A DNA stretch of 64,000 bases from positions 51,421 through 115,420 of the forward strand of contig SMOI01000027.1 in the NCBI GenBank assembly GCA_008000375.1. Direction: 5' to 3'. Source of the stretch: Poteriospumella lacustris. Taxonomy: Eukaryota > Sar > Chrysophyceae > Chromulinales > Dinobryaceae. This document shows, piece by piece, positions 22,950 to 32,632 of the stretch; the first letter of the stretch is position 1, and the number at the start of each line of letters is the position of its first letter. The notes beneath the pieces were generated by a model that ran no database searches, had not been told where the DNA came from, and saw only the letters and a program-made list of their open reading frames with translations. The translations under genes and the position numbers were made by a program.

Positions 22950-24490
22950 GCAGCGTCGTAAGACGATTACAAAAAAAACAAAACAAAAAAGAAACACGAC
23001 TTTACCGATAATTTATTGCAGAACATGCATCGATTCTGTTCCCTATCACATTCATTCTACAGCACGGCATTTTTTCTATCTATCATCAATAACAATTCGC
23101 AAACTTCTTCGATTGTTATGCCTGTTGTTCTTTCATTTTCTTCTGTTGCTGGTTCCTTTCGAATTCGTTGGGACAGCTTCTTAGAAGACTGATGTTTTTC
23201 GGGGGGGGGGCGAACAAGCCCACTTTTCTCGTCGGTTTCATCGGTAAACTGCGTTCTACTGCTGATGAGAAGAAGCGGAGAAGATTTCAAGCAGATATCT
23301 TTTGGGTGGTCTTTTCTCGTTCGGTTACACAAATAGATGGAACTTCTTCTGTTGGTCTGTTTCTGTTCACACCGGTTTCTTCATCTGCCTCATCTTCTTC
23401 CTATATTTTACTTTTCTTTCTTTCTTCTTCAAGGCATCTATATTTTAGTTTTGGACAAATTGTTTAGCCTCCGGTTAGTTGTGTTATATATATTTTAATT
23501 TCACCTTCCATCAAACATGAACATTATTAGTACGACGCACCGTTGTCTCCTGTTTTCTGTTTTTCTCGCATGGTTTTTCTTGGAGAGAACAGCGGTCGTC
23601 GCCTAATTTTGACTCCAACTTTCCTCTCCGTTCATGTGGATTACTTTCCTCGTTCAACTAACCGCGTCGGAATTGATGGGGCTTCTTCTCTCTAGCCTTC
23701 GTGCGTTGTCATTGTACATAACCCTCCCATAATAAAATTGCTTCGGGCCCCAGAATTTTCCAAAGTTTTCTTTGATTATATTCTGATTTGATTTCATCGC
23801 TTCAGCCTTGACCGTGCCCCGGCGAGTGCTTTCTTTCCATTCCGACCCTGGCCTTTCTCAGTGATATTTCTCGTGGTACTTTGAGTGCATCCCGTCTACC
23901 TTCATGTTCTTCTACCTACTTCCTCATCTACCAAACTTGTTCGAACCTTTCTTTCTGTCTATGTCTGTCTTTGTGGTGTGGTCTCAAATTTCCTCACCTG
24001 TCTCTGTACTGAACATTGCGGCCCTTGCGCCGTGTTCAAAGGCTATGCGGACCTCGCTCTTCCCTCTAATTGTTATTTTACCCCTGCTTGCTTGTCGTTG
24101 TTCCCTGTCTCGTCAACTTGCTCCTCTTCTCCTATCCTCGATTTTACTTTAAGTGGTAACTTACTAATTCGCTACTGTCGGATTCTCTAAACTACGTAAA
24201 TGCTTTCACTCGGTCAAACCGGCCAACTGGTGGGTGCTGGGAGTCACAATGTACATTTCGGAAAACAGGTTCGGCACAATTCATCGACTAATAATCGACC
24301 TTGTTATGTACGTACACCGGACAGATTCGATGAAGTGCAGTTGTGTCAACGTTGAGCTGATGACGTTGAACTGCACCGTGCAAGCAAGACCGCTTCCCAC
24401 TTTGGTGCCGGCAAAAAAAAAGTAATATCTCTGATTGTATCCTTGTTCAGTATTTGAACCCATATCGAGAAATCTCTTTTCTCTTTCACT
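22950..24490. other. Long T/C-rich non-coding region
   Basis: About 1.5 kb of pyrimidine-rich DNA with a run of G at about 23202-23211. Reading frames are short, Phe/Ser/Leu-rich and unconserved. It is probably a long 3' UTR followed by the promoter of the small Ser-rich gene. Confidence 0.5.
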
Positions 24491-24970
24491 ATGCACACGC
24501 TAAACACTTCAGAAATGCCGAACCGACTGCCGCCATTGTCTGTATCTTCCTCCCAAGGCAGCAACCAATGCTCCAATCCTAACATCTTTGACATGGCTGA
24601 CTTACCACCAGCAGCTGGTCGGAAAATAATGTTGACACCATTAGCAAGTGCGTCCGTCGTTGAAACTGCAGAGTCTTCGTCGTCGCCACCCAGCTTTTCT
24701 GCACATGTAAAGAGATTCAAGTTGAGACCCATAAGTCCCACTGATTCTATTTCCTCCTTCTCTAGCCAAGATTTGTTGAAGAAGGCACTCTGTCGCGAAA
24801 ATTCTGACTCTTTCGCGGATGATGGTTTGCGGGACGTGAGTATCCCGTCGAAGTCAACATCGTCGTCTTCCCCACCCCGCGTGAGTGACCGACGACATTT
24901 GGAGCGCCACGTTTCAGATATATCGATGGACTCTTCGTTTGAAGAACCCCTTTTGGAAGGAGATATTTAA
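24491..24970 (+). CDS. Small serine-rich disordered protein, paralog A
   Basis: Single exon, 159 aa, from ATG 24491 (a second in-frame ATG follows eight codons later). It contains SPTDSISSFSSQDLLKKAL near residues 81-99, PPAAGRKIM near 41-49 and LERHVSDISMDSSFEEPLL near the end. All three are matched in the protein encoded about 2 kb downstream. The sequence is Ser/Pro-rich, with no predicted fold or membrane segment. Conserved Ser/Thr-Pro and acidic-flanked serines suggest phosphorylation. Conservation of motifs in an otherwise variable frame supports real coding. Function is unknown. Confidence 0.7.
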   Translation: MHTLNTSEMPNRLPPLSVSSSQGSNQCSNPNIFDMADLPPAAGRKIMLTPLASASVVETAESSSSPPSFSAHVKRFKLRPISPTDSISSFSSQDLLKKALCRENSDSFADDGLRDVSIPSKSTSSSSPPRVSDRRHLERHVSDISMDSSFEEPLLEGDI

Positions 24971-26558
24971 ATCCTGCTGCAAATGACTCGCCACCGTATC
25001 AAGCAGAGATGAATAGTATTGGTGTCTCTTGCTTTGGACGTCTTGTGGCCACGTTGTTTTGTTCTCAACGATTTGTGTTTCTCTTCTTCTCCGTTTCTTC
25101 TCTCCCGCTTGGTATAATTTCTTCGTCGGTCTGGGGATGACTCCACCTTCGTGATTCCCCTGACGAACTACATGATGATGGGCAGGCCAAACGGCGGCCT
25201 CATTTGTGTGTTTGCCTTCTATTGTTTCCAACTTTACTCCAACTTACTTGACTGTACTTCGTCTTTGGATTTGCTCTCTCTTTCTTTTCTTTTGAACTAT
25301 TGATTCGTTGCTTGGTTTGAAATCCCTGCGCTCAACGTGAAGTCGCCCATTCTCGTCTGAACGCCACCTATTCTGTTTGGTTTTTCTTTCTATATTTCTA
25401 TTGGTCCCGATATGTTTGTGACGCTATTCGTTGGCCACTTTATTGCTTGTTTCTGCTGCTTCCTTGATCGATATTGATGAATTGGATAGACTCGGCGAAA
25501 CTGTTATCAATTTGCTTCGCCCCCCCCCCTACCCCAAAACCACCACCACCCCACCACCACTATCATATTCTCCCGTTTCCTCATCACGAGAGTGTTTCTG
25601 CCCTGTGCTGCCTGTGGATTTTGTTTCTGTACTTGCTCCTTATCATTTAAGACGTTTGTTTGATCTTACTTTCCCTGCTCATTGTTGCTTTGACTGCTTG
25701 TTCGTGTCGTCGTTCTCTCATTGTTCCTTTACTTTGGTTGCAATCCTGTATCAACATGTTTGTGTGTTCATAATTGCTTTGACGGACTGTTGTCGGTCGT
25801 TGTGGCCTTCGTTGTTGCCCGTAAACCGGCTTGTACAGGGCAGGGCGGGCCAAACAGTCGGCGTTATTCTGTGTTGTGAGATGTGATCATGTCTGTATGT
25901 AAGTTTGTGCGCGTATTTGAGGTCGGCTCGTCGCGATTCTTTGAAGGTCGATATTGTGTAAATTGTTGTTTCGCACCAGGAGTTTAACTAACGTATATTT
26001 GAGTTCGACGATAGGTATGACATGGGTATGACATGGGTGACGGAAAGCTTTATGTCGCCGCCACACTACAGATGCATGCGGGTTGTTTCCTCCTCCAAAT
26101 AGCTGCCCATCCCTCGTCCCTCCTGCTTGTTGACCATCTACCAATCTATCTATCCCTATCTATTTACAAATACTGTAACCATATCCAGTGTCAGGGAGGG
26201 AGCAGGGGTGTTGGACGCTCTGAATTGTACATTCTTCTTCATTTTCATTACCTATATGTGTGGTGATTTATGCCGGTGGCACTTGTACGTGGTGAGGGAG
26301 CGGAAATGTCGGCGTCTTCCGCCGCCTTTTCTCCTGATCCTCTCTGGTCACCAGGTCACTTGGCCGGAATCAATACGACTGAGGATGAAAATTTTGGAGA
26401 TACAAGCCAGAATTCAATCATCTTTGCGCTGCAGTCTATAACATACGATCCCATAAGTGGTGGTTGCTATTGCAGTACAGAACACCTTCCTTCCATCGTT
26501 TTGTACCTCGTGCCAACCTTTTCTTTCCTTCCTACTGAATCCCATCGTCTTATCTGAA
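24971..26558. other. Long pyrimidine-rich non-coding region
   Basis: About 1.6 kb between two paralogous small genes. It has a C run (about 25521-25529) and a (CCA)n-type stretch near 25540-25560. No conserved frame was recognised. Confidence 0.5.
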
Positions 26559-27107
26559 ATGAGTTCGTCCTGCTCTGAATCCGCATTTGTCAGCTCGACA
26601 TTTTCTCCGTGCAAACTTCCAGCGATTGCTGCAAACAGTGATGTCCACTGTTCACGATTCGCCCCGTTGCCGTCGAAAGCCTTGTCACCCGTGGCAAGAA
26701 GAATCATGACCATGGAATCTCTTGATGGCGATATCGACCACAGCCATTTTAGCAGACTGCCATCACTCGATTCATTCCATCGTGCTTCCAACCAGCGATG
26801 GTCTATTCGACCGCACAGTCCCACCGATTCTATTTCTTCGTTCTCCAGCCAAGATCTGTTGAAGAAAGCGCTTCAACACGATTTTTTGCCGCCAAGTTCT
26901 TTCGGGGACAATGCATGCTGCTCTGATGAAAAGAGTGCGGCGACGACGATATCGCACCATTCGTCATCGTTTTGCCTCCCTCGTCTGGCCGTGTCGAAGA
27001 CTCTTGAACGAGGGATTTCCGATTTGTCCATCGACTCTTCGTTGATCGATCTCAGTTGTACATCACATTGTGCAGACGAGTTTGGTCACGAAGAAGGCAT
27101 GGAATAA
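26559..27107 (+). CDS. Small serine-rich disordered protein, paralog B
   Basis: Single exon, 182 aa from ATG 26559. The frame is open further upstream, but that segment has no match in paralog A. Shared motifs in the same order: SPVARRIM, SPTDSISSFSSQDLLKKAL and LERGISDLSIDSS. The C-terminus is acidic. Spacing between the motifs differs from paralog A, which argues for tandem duplication followed by divergence of the linkers. No known domain was recognised; regulation by phosphorylation is a reasonable guess only. Confidence 0.7.
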   Translation: MSSSCSESAFVSSTFSPCKLPAIAANSDVHCSRFAPLPSKALSPVARRIMTMESLDGDIDHSHFSRLPSLDSFHRASNQRWSIRPHSPTDSISSFSSQDLLKKALQHDFLPPSSFGDNACCSDEKSAATTISHHSSSFCLPRLAVSKTLERGISDLSIDSSLIDLSCTSHCADEFGHEEGME

Positions 27108-29027
27108 ACTAGTTCTATCTCCTGGGTCCCGTCCCTCAAAGACGATTCGCCCATTACATGCATACACTTTGTGCCCACGACGAACCAACGTCGTGTTGTC
27201 CTCTTCTCCTCGTCGATCCTCTTTATCTTTGATCCCAACACTGGTTCCTCGCAAATGTTATCGCTGTTCTTGTTCCATTGTTGGCTTTCTACTGATTATT
27301 CCTGTGTGGTTCGCAGCATATGATGCCACATGACACGTCGCTCGGTGTCTCCTTGTCCACCGACCGGCGTCGACTTCATCTGCCGTAATCGCTGCCTTAT
27401 CTTCATCGCCTTTCTCTTTGTGGCCTACAATTTATCTGCATTTGTATTGAAGACGAAACGTGGCATCATCCTCTGCGTGCTACGGGTCGCAGTGGACATT
27501 TGCTCCATCTGCGCCCCGTATCAGTCGAGTGGTCGCGTTTGCTCGTCCTCCTACGTCTCTTTAAGGGTACCCGCTGGTTATCGCCTTCGGTGCATCCCTC
27601 GTCGTCTGCATACAAAGTCATACTGCCCGCCCTGTTCATTTACGCATTTCGTCTCTCTCGCGATATTGATTTCACCGCACCATTCGTTTCTCCCTCTTTC
27701 TGTTTCTGTTTCTGTTGTTTCTGGTTGTTCGTCCTACGTTATAGCTTTACACCCCACACCCTTTGTACTAGTTTTCTCCTACACCTCTCTCCCCCCATCG
27801 GTTTCCCATTACGACTTGTTTTGTCCTCTTCTCCGCATTACTGCTGCTCTGCGTGGTCACTTTCTTTTTCGTTTGAGCAGACACCTTCGTTTCCCCTCTC
27901 GTCAGTCGCGACCGTCGTGTCGTCATAGCTTTTTTTCCTTCATTCCCCCTTTCTGCAATTCTGTCGAGCTGAGTCTTTTCATGCAGAGTATCCCCGCTCT
28001 CTCCCTACCAATCCTCGTTCTTCGTTGTCCATCGCAGCATCGTGGTCGCCGCTTGTCCCACATCTCCCCTCTCCTCTCCTCTCCTCTCCTCTCCTCTCCT
28101 CTCGGCTTTTGTCGTCGGTCTTTTCTCGTCGAGTGTCTAGTTTTATCGTTTTGTTTCATCGCTAATTTCTATTATTCGAACGGCCCCCTGCCCCCCCCCC
28201 CACCTCCTACCCGGCTGGTTCACCACAGGCGCCACTACAACGGAGGAGGAGACGCTTCGTGGTCTCGCTACACCGAAACAAATCACTTAAATATTCGTCG
28301 CGTTGTTTCCCTGCGACATGGGTTGCTGTCTTCGACGTGTATACCTTGTGACGTTCGTTGAAGGTGTCGCTCTGCCTGCCTACTTCATGGGGTGCGAACA
28401 CGGCCGCGTGGCGTCGGATAATCCTCATTCGGTCGGATTGTCTGTTCACGCTGCAGCAGTTGGTTGTCTCCACAGCTTGAGTTGGTGGATTATCTAGTTA
28501 TTGTGCTCCTCTTTTGTCTCTTTATGTTTAGTTGTGGTGTTAGTTGTGGTTGTGGTGGTTATTGCAGACACGTGTCACAACAACGGGCATCCCGTGTGAC
28601 CAAACGGTTATCGTTCGTTCTCTTTTGTGTCGCATTAAGCCCGTTAAATGTACTGTGGTGTGTTGCTATGTGCATGGACTGTTGTTGTGCCGTACTGTAC
28701 ATGGGGCTGTGCCTTTGTGAGTGCTTTGTTGTCTGCAGTGCCATCAGTGCAGACGGAGACTGTATGTACCGCGTGGTGGGGTCCGCATGTTGGCGACGGA
28801 ATGCCCATCGATGGCAGCGCCAAGTGTTTATCGAAGCTTTGGCTGGTTGTTAGGTCGTTCGTTCTAGTGTAATCATCTCCGTCCGTTAAAATTGTTCCTT
28901 TCTTGACACCGTCTAACCAGCCTCGTGGTCTGGTGGCGTTCTGGTGTCTGAATATGTACATGTTTACAGCAACAGGCCTTGTCTCTCTATCTCTCATCTA
29001 TTCTCGAATAGTCGAAGCCCCCAGTGT
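27108..29027. other. Long pyrimidine-rich non-coding region with simple repeats
   Basis: About 1.9 kb. It contains a CTCCT pentamer array (about 28069-28103) and C homopolymers (about 28190-28201). A 343-codon open frame crosses it, but it is Cys/Phe/Ser-rich and carried by the base composition. It probably holds the 3' UTRs of two converging genes. Confidence 0.5.
28069..28103. repeat. CTCCT microsatellite
   Basis: About seven perfect copies of a CTCCT pentamer within the pyrimidine-rich spacer. Likely variable in length between isolates. Confidence 0.85.
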
Positions 29028-29867
29028 CTATTCGATGGCAACGCCGAACTTGACCACGCAATGCCATAGCTTCTTCAGCAGCTGCGCATCGATGACTCCG
29101 GCGCGTACAGCATGACCGATGATACCCGCGTCAATAAAGCCATCCACGGCCACTGTACGGCCTACCTCGACCACCTCCTCGCCTCGGTAGTCGCCGTGTA
29201 GCTGAAGAACATCCAACGCCAATCGTAGCCCATGATGCCACTGGATCTCGCAGGGCAATTTGCGTGCTTCGTCTTCGATGGGCGTGTTGCGGTAACAGGG
29301 ATCCAGGACCAACGCGTGCACGTCGCGTGAGATTACAACGGCACCATGGACTTGAGCTTCAATGTAGTCATCCAGAGCGTCCTTGTCATCGTTCAGGGCG
29401 AGATTGATCAAGTGCTGGCAGTGCTCTGCGCAGCCGAAGTCGTCCGGGTTGTAGTAGCTGTCCGGGTAGCAAAAGGTGCATCGGCTGAGTACCATAGGCT
29501 TCAGTACAAAGAATGCGGAGCCAAAACGTGGGGCGGCGCCAATCTTCTTCCGTCGGAAATTCAAGGCACCGTAGACTGGTCGCGCGGCGTCGGTACTGTC
29601 GTCGTATACCCTCCCGAATATTCGGCTTTCCCACTCCCACCGTCCTCCACCTGGAAAGGCTGATAGCCCGCCATTGCTTTGTTTTGTCACAAACTGAGAC
29701 AAATAAACCCCTTCCTGATGGAGTGACGATAAGATTGAGCGACCATCGATAGTGACTCGGTCCGGATGGAAGTTCAATGTCACTTCTATATCCTCCGCCA
29801 CCGGCGCCGATTCTTCCGCATGACTTCTCACGTATCTTACTGCTCGTTGTTGAACATCAGATAGCAT
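29028..29867 (-). CDS. DUF3626-domain protein (bacterial-type)
   Basis: Single exon, 279 aa. It shows the DUF3626 landmarks in order: LNFHPDR (31-37), GGRWEWESRIFG (74-85), ARPVYGALNF (95-104), APRFGSAFFVLKP (112-124), TFCYPDSYYNPDDFGC, YIEAQVHGAVVISRDVHALVLDP (about 168-190, written here in two overlapping parts: YIEAQVHGAV and DVHALVLDP) and IQWHHG. The invariant His, Asp and Arg residues suggest a catalytic or ligand site, but the family's function is unknown. DUF3626 is mainly bacterial with scattered eukaryotic members. The single exon and length match bacterial proteins, so transfer from bacteria is plausible. A short upstream ORF (ATGCGAGATGCTATCTGA) overlaps the start in another frame. 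Head to head with the bactofilin gene. Confidence 0.88.
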   Translation of the reverse strand: MLSDVQQRAVRYVRSHAEESAPVAEDIEVTLNFHPDRVTIDGRSILSSLHQEGVYLSQFVTKQSNGGLSAFPGGGRWEWESRIFGRVYDDSTDAARPVYGALNFRRKKIGAAPRFGSAFFVLKPMVLSRCTFCYPDSYYNPDDFGCAEHCQHLINLALNDDKDALDDYIEAQVHGAVVISRDVHALVLDPCYRNTPIEDEARKLPCEIQWHHGLRLALDVLQLHGDYRGEEVVEVGRTVAVDGFIDAGIIGHAVRAGVIDAQLLKKLWHCVVKFGVAIE

Positions 29868-30251
29868 CTCGCATTGTCAGGTTGATATGTGACCTATGTA
29901 CTGTATATCAATCATGTCATGTCGCAGCGAACCGGCGAAGGAGGAGTGCCAGCAGGAGCGAACGACATGATGACATGATGACGACTCGAAAGCTGTTCCA
30001 GACCCCAGACCCTCACACAATCTGGTCATGGTGGTTTCATGTTTGGCACCGTCGAGCCGTTGTACTCACCGCGGCGGTGACCAGATTCTTCATGGTTCAA
30101 TGCGAAGCTCATAAAGGATTAGGGTGATCGTAGTTCCTTTGGATTCTCGGCTGACGATACTCGTTCCCTGTGTGTGGAGTTGTTAAACGATAGGTTGGGA
30201 CTATCATACGTGCTTTAGATCTCTTTCGTCACTCGTACTGTTTGATGCAGT
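29868..30251. promoter_or_regulatory. Divergent promoter region, DUF3626/bactofilin
   Basis: About 384 bp between head-to-head start codons, both of bacterial-type genes. It contains repeated ATGACATGATGAC near 29966-29982. No core promoter motif was assigned. Confidence 0.4.
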
Positions 30252-31868
30252 ATGAGCAAAATACCAGTTCCTCCGAAGCGAAGCTATAAAAATAGAATCT
30301 CCACGCAGCATGCGCCTGAGATTCTTTCCAATCCTGTTGGTGGCTCAGGATACATGGTCGCGCGGTCAATGCAGGACACTGCATTCGACTTCGACCCAAT
30401 CAATGCTCGCCCTCCCAAGAATTTAACTCCGAAAGAAACCAGCCCAAAGCCTCATCATGATGATCGCGGTAGGAACAATGCATCATCTCCCCAGTCAGAG
30501 TTCGAACCAGTTTTTGTGCCCACTCTTCACGACATTTTGGACGAGGCCCCAGATGTGGTCATTGGCGAAGATGTCGAAATCAAAGGAGACTTTCAGTTCG
30601 ATGGATTACTGCATTTGAAAGGTCGCTTCGAAGGCCGCCTTTTGTCTGAAGGTGACGTGTATCTGGGTCCTAAAGCGGTGTTGAAATCCAACTTGACCCA
30701 CATCAACCGCTTGATCATCGACGGCGGTCACGTCATTGGCTGTATATCCGTACAGCAGTTGGGTATCGCTGGCCCAGCATTCGTGAAAGGTGATATTTCT
30801 TGCAAATATCTGGAAGTAAACAGTGACGAATGCACCTTGCTGGGTAAAGTGTACGTTCACCCCAATGCACCCGAAGTCGTGGAGTTCCCTCGCGAGCGGT
30901 TGCCCGTGAAGGAAGACGTGATTCCTGTCGCACCACCCTTACCAGCAAAGCCCGTCGAGCCACCAAAGGAAACGACTGAAATCTCAACACAAGCCTCGGT
31001 AGATCCTGATGAAATTTTAACGCCAGCTGAATTGGCTCTTCGGGCGAAGTTGGAGGCGAAAGAGCGAAGGAAAGAGGCGAAGCGACAACAACAAGAAGAG
31101 GCCCTCCGACAGTCACATGGGTTAGCCCCTTTGTCTCCAGAAAAGGTGTCCGTCGTGCCTCATGAAGAGACCAATGAAGTGCCCTCCTCGAACGCTGAAG
31201 ATACGAACAGTCAAGCTGCGGAAGAGCCAATGGCTGCAGCTGCGGACGCGGCGAAAGAGCCGACTGCTGCAGCTGCGGACGCTGCGGACGACACCACCGC
31301 CCACGTGACCGACTCCCCCATCAAACTGGTATCCAGTGACATTGGACAGCCGGAGAATGCCTCTCCTCTTGCATCGCAACAGCCAAGTCCCGTGAAGAGC
31401 TCTGTCGACACAAATGCTGCCGAAGCGCTGGAAGACAGCTTGGACGCCGGCAGTGCAGCGGCTGTCGACGACATTGCTTCACCGCAGAAGACCGTTCGTG
31501 AGGCTGTTATCGCCGACGGTGATGGTTCTGCTGCCCCTTCGACAGCGCCAGAGGATGCAGCAGAGTCCACACAAGATACTGTTCAAGCAGCTCCAGAAGG
31601 ATCTTCTCATGCCGTCGATGACGCTGAGGCTCGGGCCCGACGCCTTATCGCACCGCCGAGCCCTGAACAACGTCGACAAGCAGCTGCTGAAGAAGAGGAG
31701 TCAGCTCCGGCTGCCGCCCCTGCCCAAGAGTCAGATCCGACGACAGCAGTGGAGCCCGTAGCAGAGGCCACGAGCCACGAAGCAGCAGAACAAGAACCTG
31801 CGGCATCGGAGCCCAACGATGCTGCTGTCGCCGAGGCAGTCGAACCAGAAGGATCAGCTGCAACATAA
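30252..31868 (+). CDS. Bactofilin-domain (polymer-forming cytoskeletal, DUF583) protein
   Basis: Single exon, 538 aa. Residues about 102-204 are a bactofilin beta-helix with regularly spaced short strands: VVIGEDVEIKGDF, LHLKGRFEGRLLSEGDVYLG, KAVLKSNLTHINRLIIDGGH, VIGCISVQQLGIAGPAFVKG and DISCKYLEV. Bactofilins self-assemble without nucleotides into filaments; eukaryotic members are rare. The N-terminal 100 residues are basic/Pro-rich, with the pattern (SKIPVPPKRSYK) often seen as a membrane or cell-wall anchor in bacterial bactofilins. A charged helix (ALRAKLEAKERRKEAKRQQ) follows the domain. The last 280 residues are Ala/Glu/Asp/Ser-rich and disordered, a eukaryotic-looking addition. Role in cell shape or scaffolding is inferred. 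Confidence 0.9.
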   Translation: MSKIPVPPKRSYKNRISTQHAPEILSNPVGGSGYMVARSMQDTAFDFDPINARPPKNLTPKETSPKPHHDDRGRNNASSPQSEFEPVFVPTLHDILDEAPDVVIGEDVEIKGDFQFDGLLHLKGRFEGRLLSEGDVYLGPKAVLKSNLTHINRLIIDGGHVIGCISVQQLGIAGPAFVKGDISCKYLEVNSDECTLLGKVYVHPNAPEVVEFPRERLPVKEDVIPVAPPLPAKPVEPPKETTEISTQASVDPDEILTPAELALRAKLEAKERRKEAKRQQQEEALRQSHGLAPLSPEKVSVVPHEETNEVPSSNAEDTNSQAAEEPMAAAADAAKEPTAAAADAADDTTAHVTDSPIKLVSSDIGQPENASPLASQQPSPVKSSVDTNAAEALEDSLDAGSAAAVDDIASPQKTVREAVIADGDGSAAPSTAPEDAAESTQDTVQAAPEGSSHAVDDAEARARRLIAPPSPEQRRQAAAEEEESAPAAAPAQESDPTTAVEPVAEATSHEAAEQEPAASEPNDAAVAEAVEPEGSAAT

Positions 31869-32632
31869 ATCCCGCGTTAGTTTTGTATCGTCGTGTATGG
31901 TGCAGTGGGTATTCGTCGTGTTTGTCTGTGTGTGTGTATTCGTGTACATAATTATGCTACTTTGGCGTGACAAACGCTGTTAACTGTGGTCTGTGGTCGA
32001 TGCTGGAGGGATAGGCAGCCGCGGTTTAGACCCTCCCTCCCCCCATCGCTTTCAGTCATCAACTGTACTTTCGTCTGCGCAGATAACACGTGCGCTTCTT
32101 CTGTACACTGCCAATCACTTCGTTGATTGGCGGTGGTGCAATCCACAGACTCATCTCTTCCCCTAAGTCACATCTCAATCCCCCAACCCAGTGCTGCTGA
32201 CAGCCGATCACGAAACACATCGCTTGCTGTTGATGACATCTTTTCGAGGACCATTCGCGAGGCGCGCTCATCAATAGATGGATGCGCTCCTCGCACATCC
32301 AGGAAAAGACGGGAAATCAACATGTTGCGGGCCACTCAACTGTTGAGCGTCTGAGGTTACTGTCACAAGTGTTTGGTGGGGGGATTGGGGTGTGACTTAC
32401 AGAAAGAGCGAGAGAAAGGAATGAAGACCACACAGCAACCACGGAGACAGTGAGACACCGACTACGTGCTACTGTTCATAACAAACTACAGCTGAGCGAG
32501 CGAAGGGGGGGAGGAAACAAGGAAAAGCCGAGTCCGACATCCCATCGACACTAAATCGAAACACAATCGCCAGGAGAATGCAGCGCACAAAACAAAATCA
32601 AAAAAGCAACGAAATACAACAAAGTGTACAGT
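31869..32632. other. Convergent intergenic region
   Basis: About 760 bp between the convergent bactofilin and TPH genes. It is GT-rich just after the bactofilin stop (about 31900-31950) and A-rich before the TPH stop. No gene was recognised. Confidence 0.45.

Noticed and set aside
25431-25886. 151-codon frame between the paralogous Ser-rich genes
   Set aside because: No motif shared with the paralogs, Cys/Leu/Phe-rich low-complexity translation of T/C-rich DNA.
27330-28361. 343-codon open frame in the pyrimidine-rich spacer
   Set aside because: Composition is Cys/Phe/Ser/Arg from T/C-rich DNA, it crosses a microsatellite and a C run, and no conserved motif was seen.
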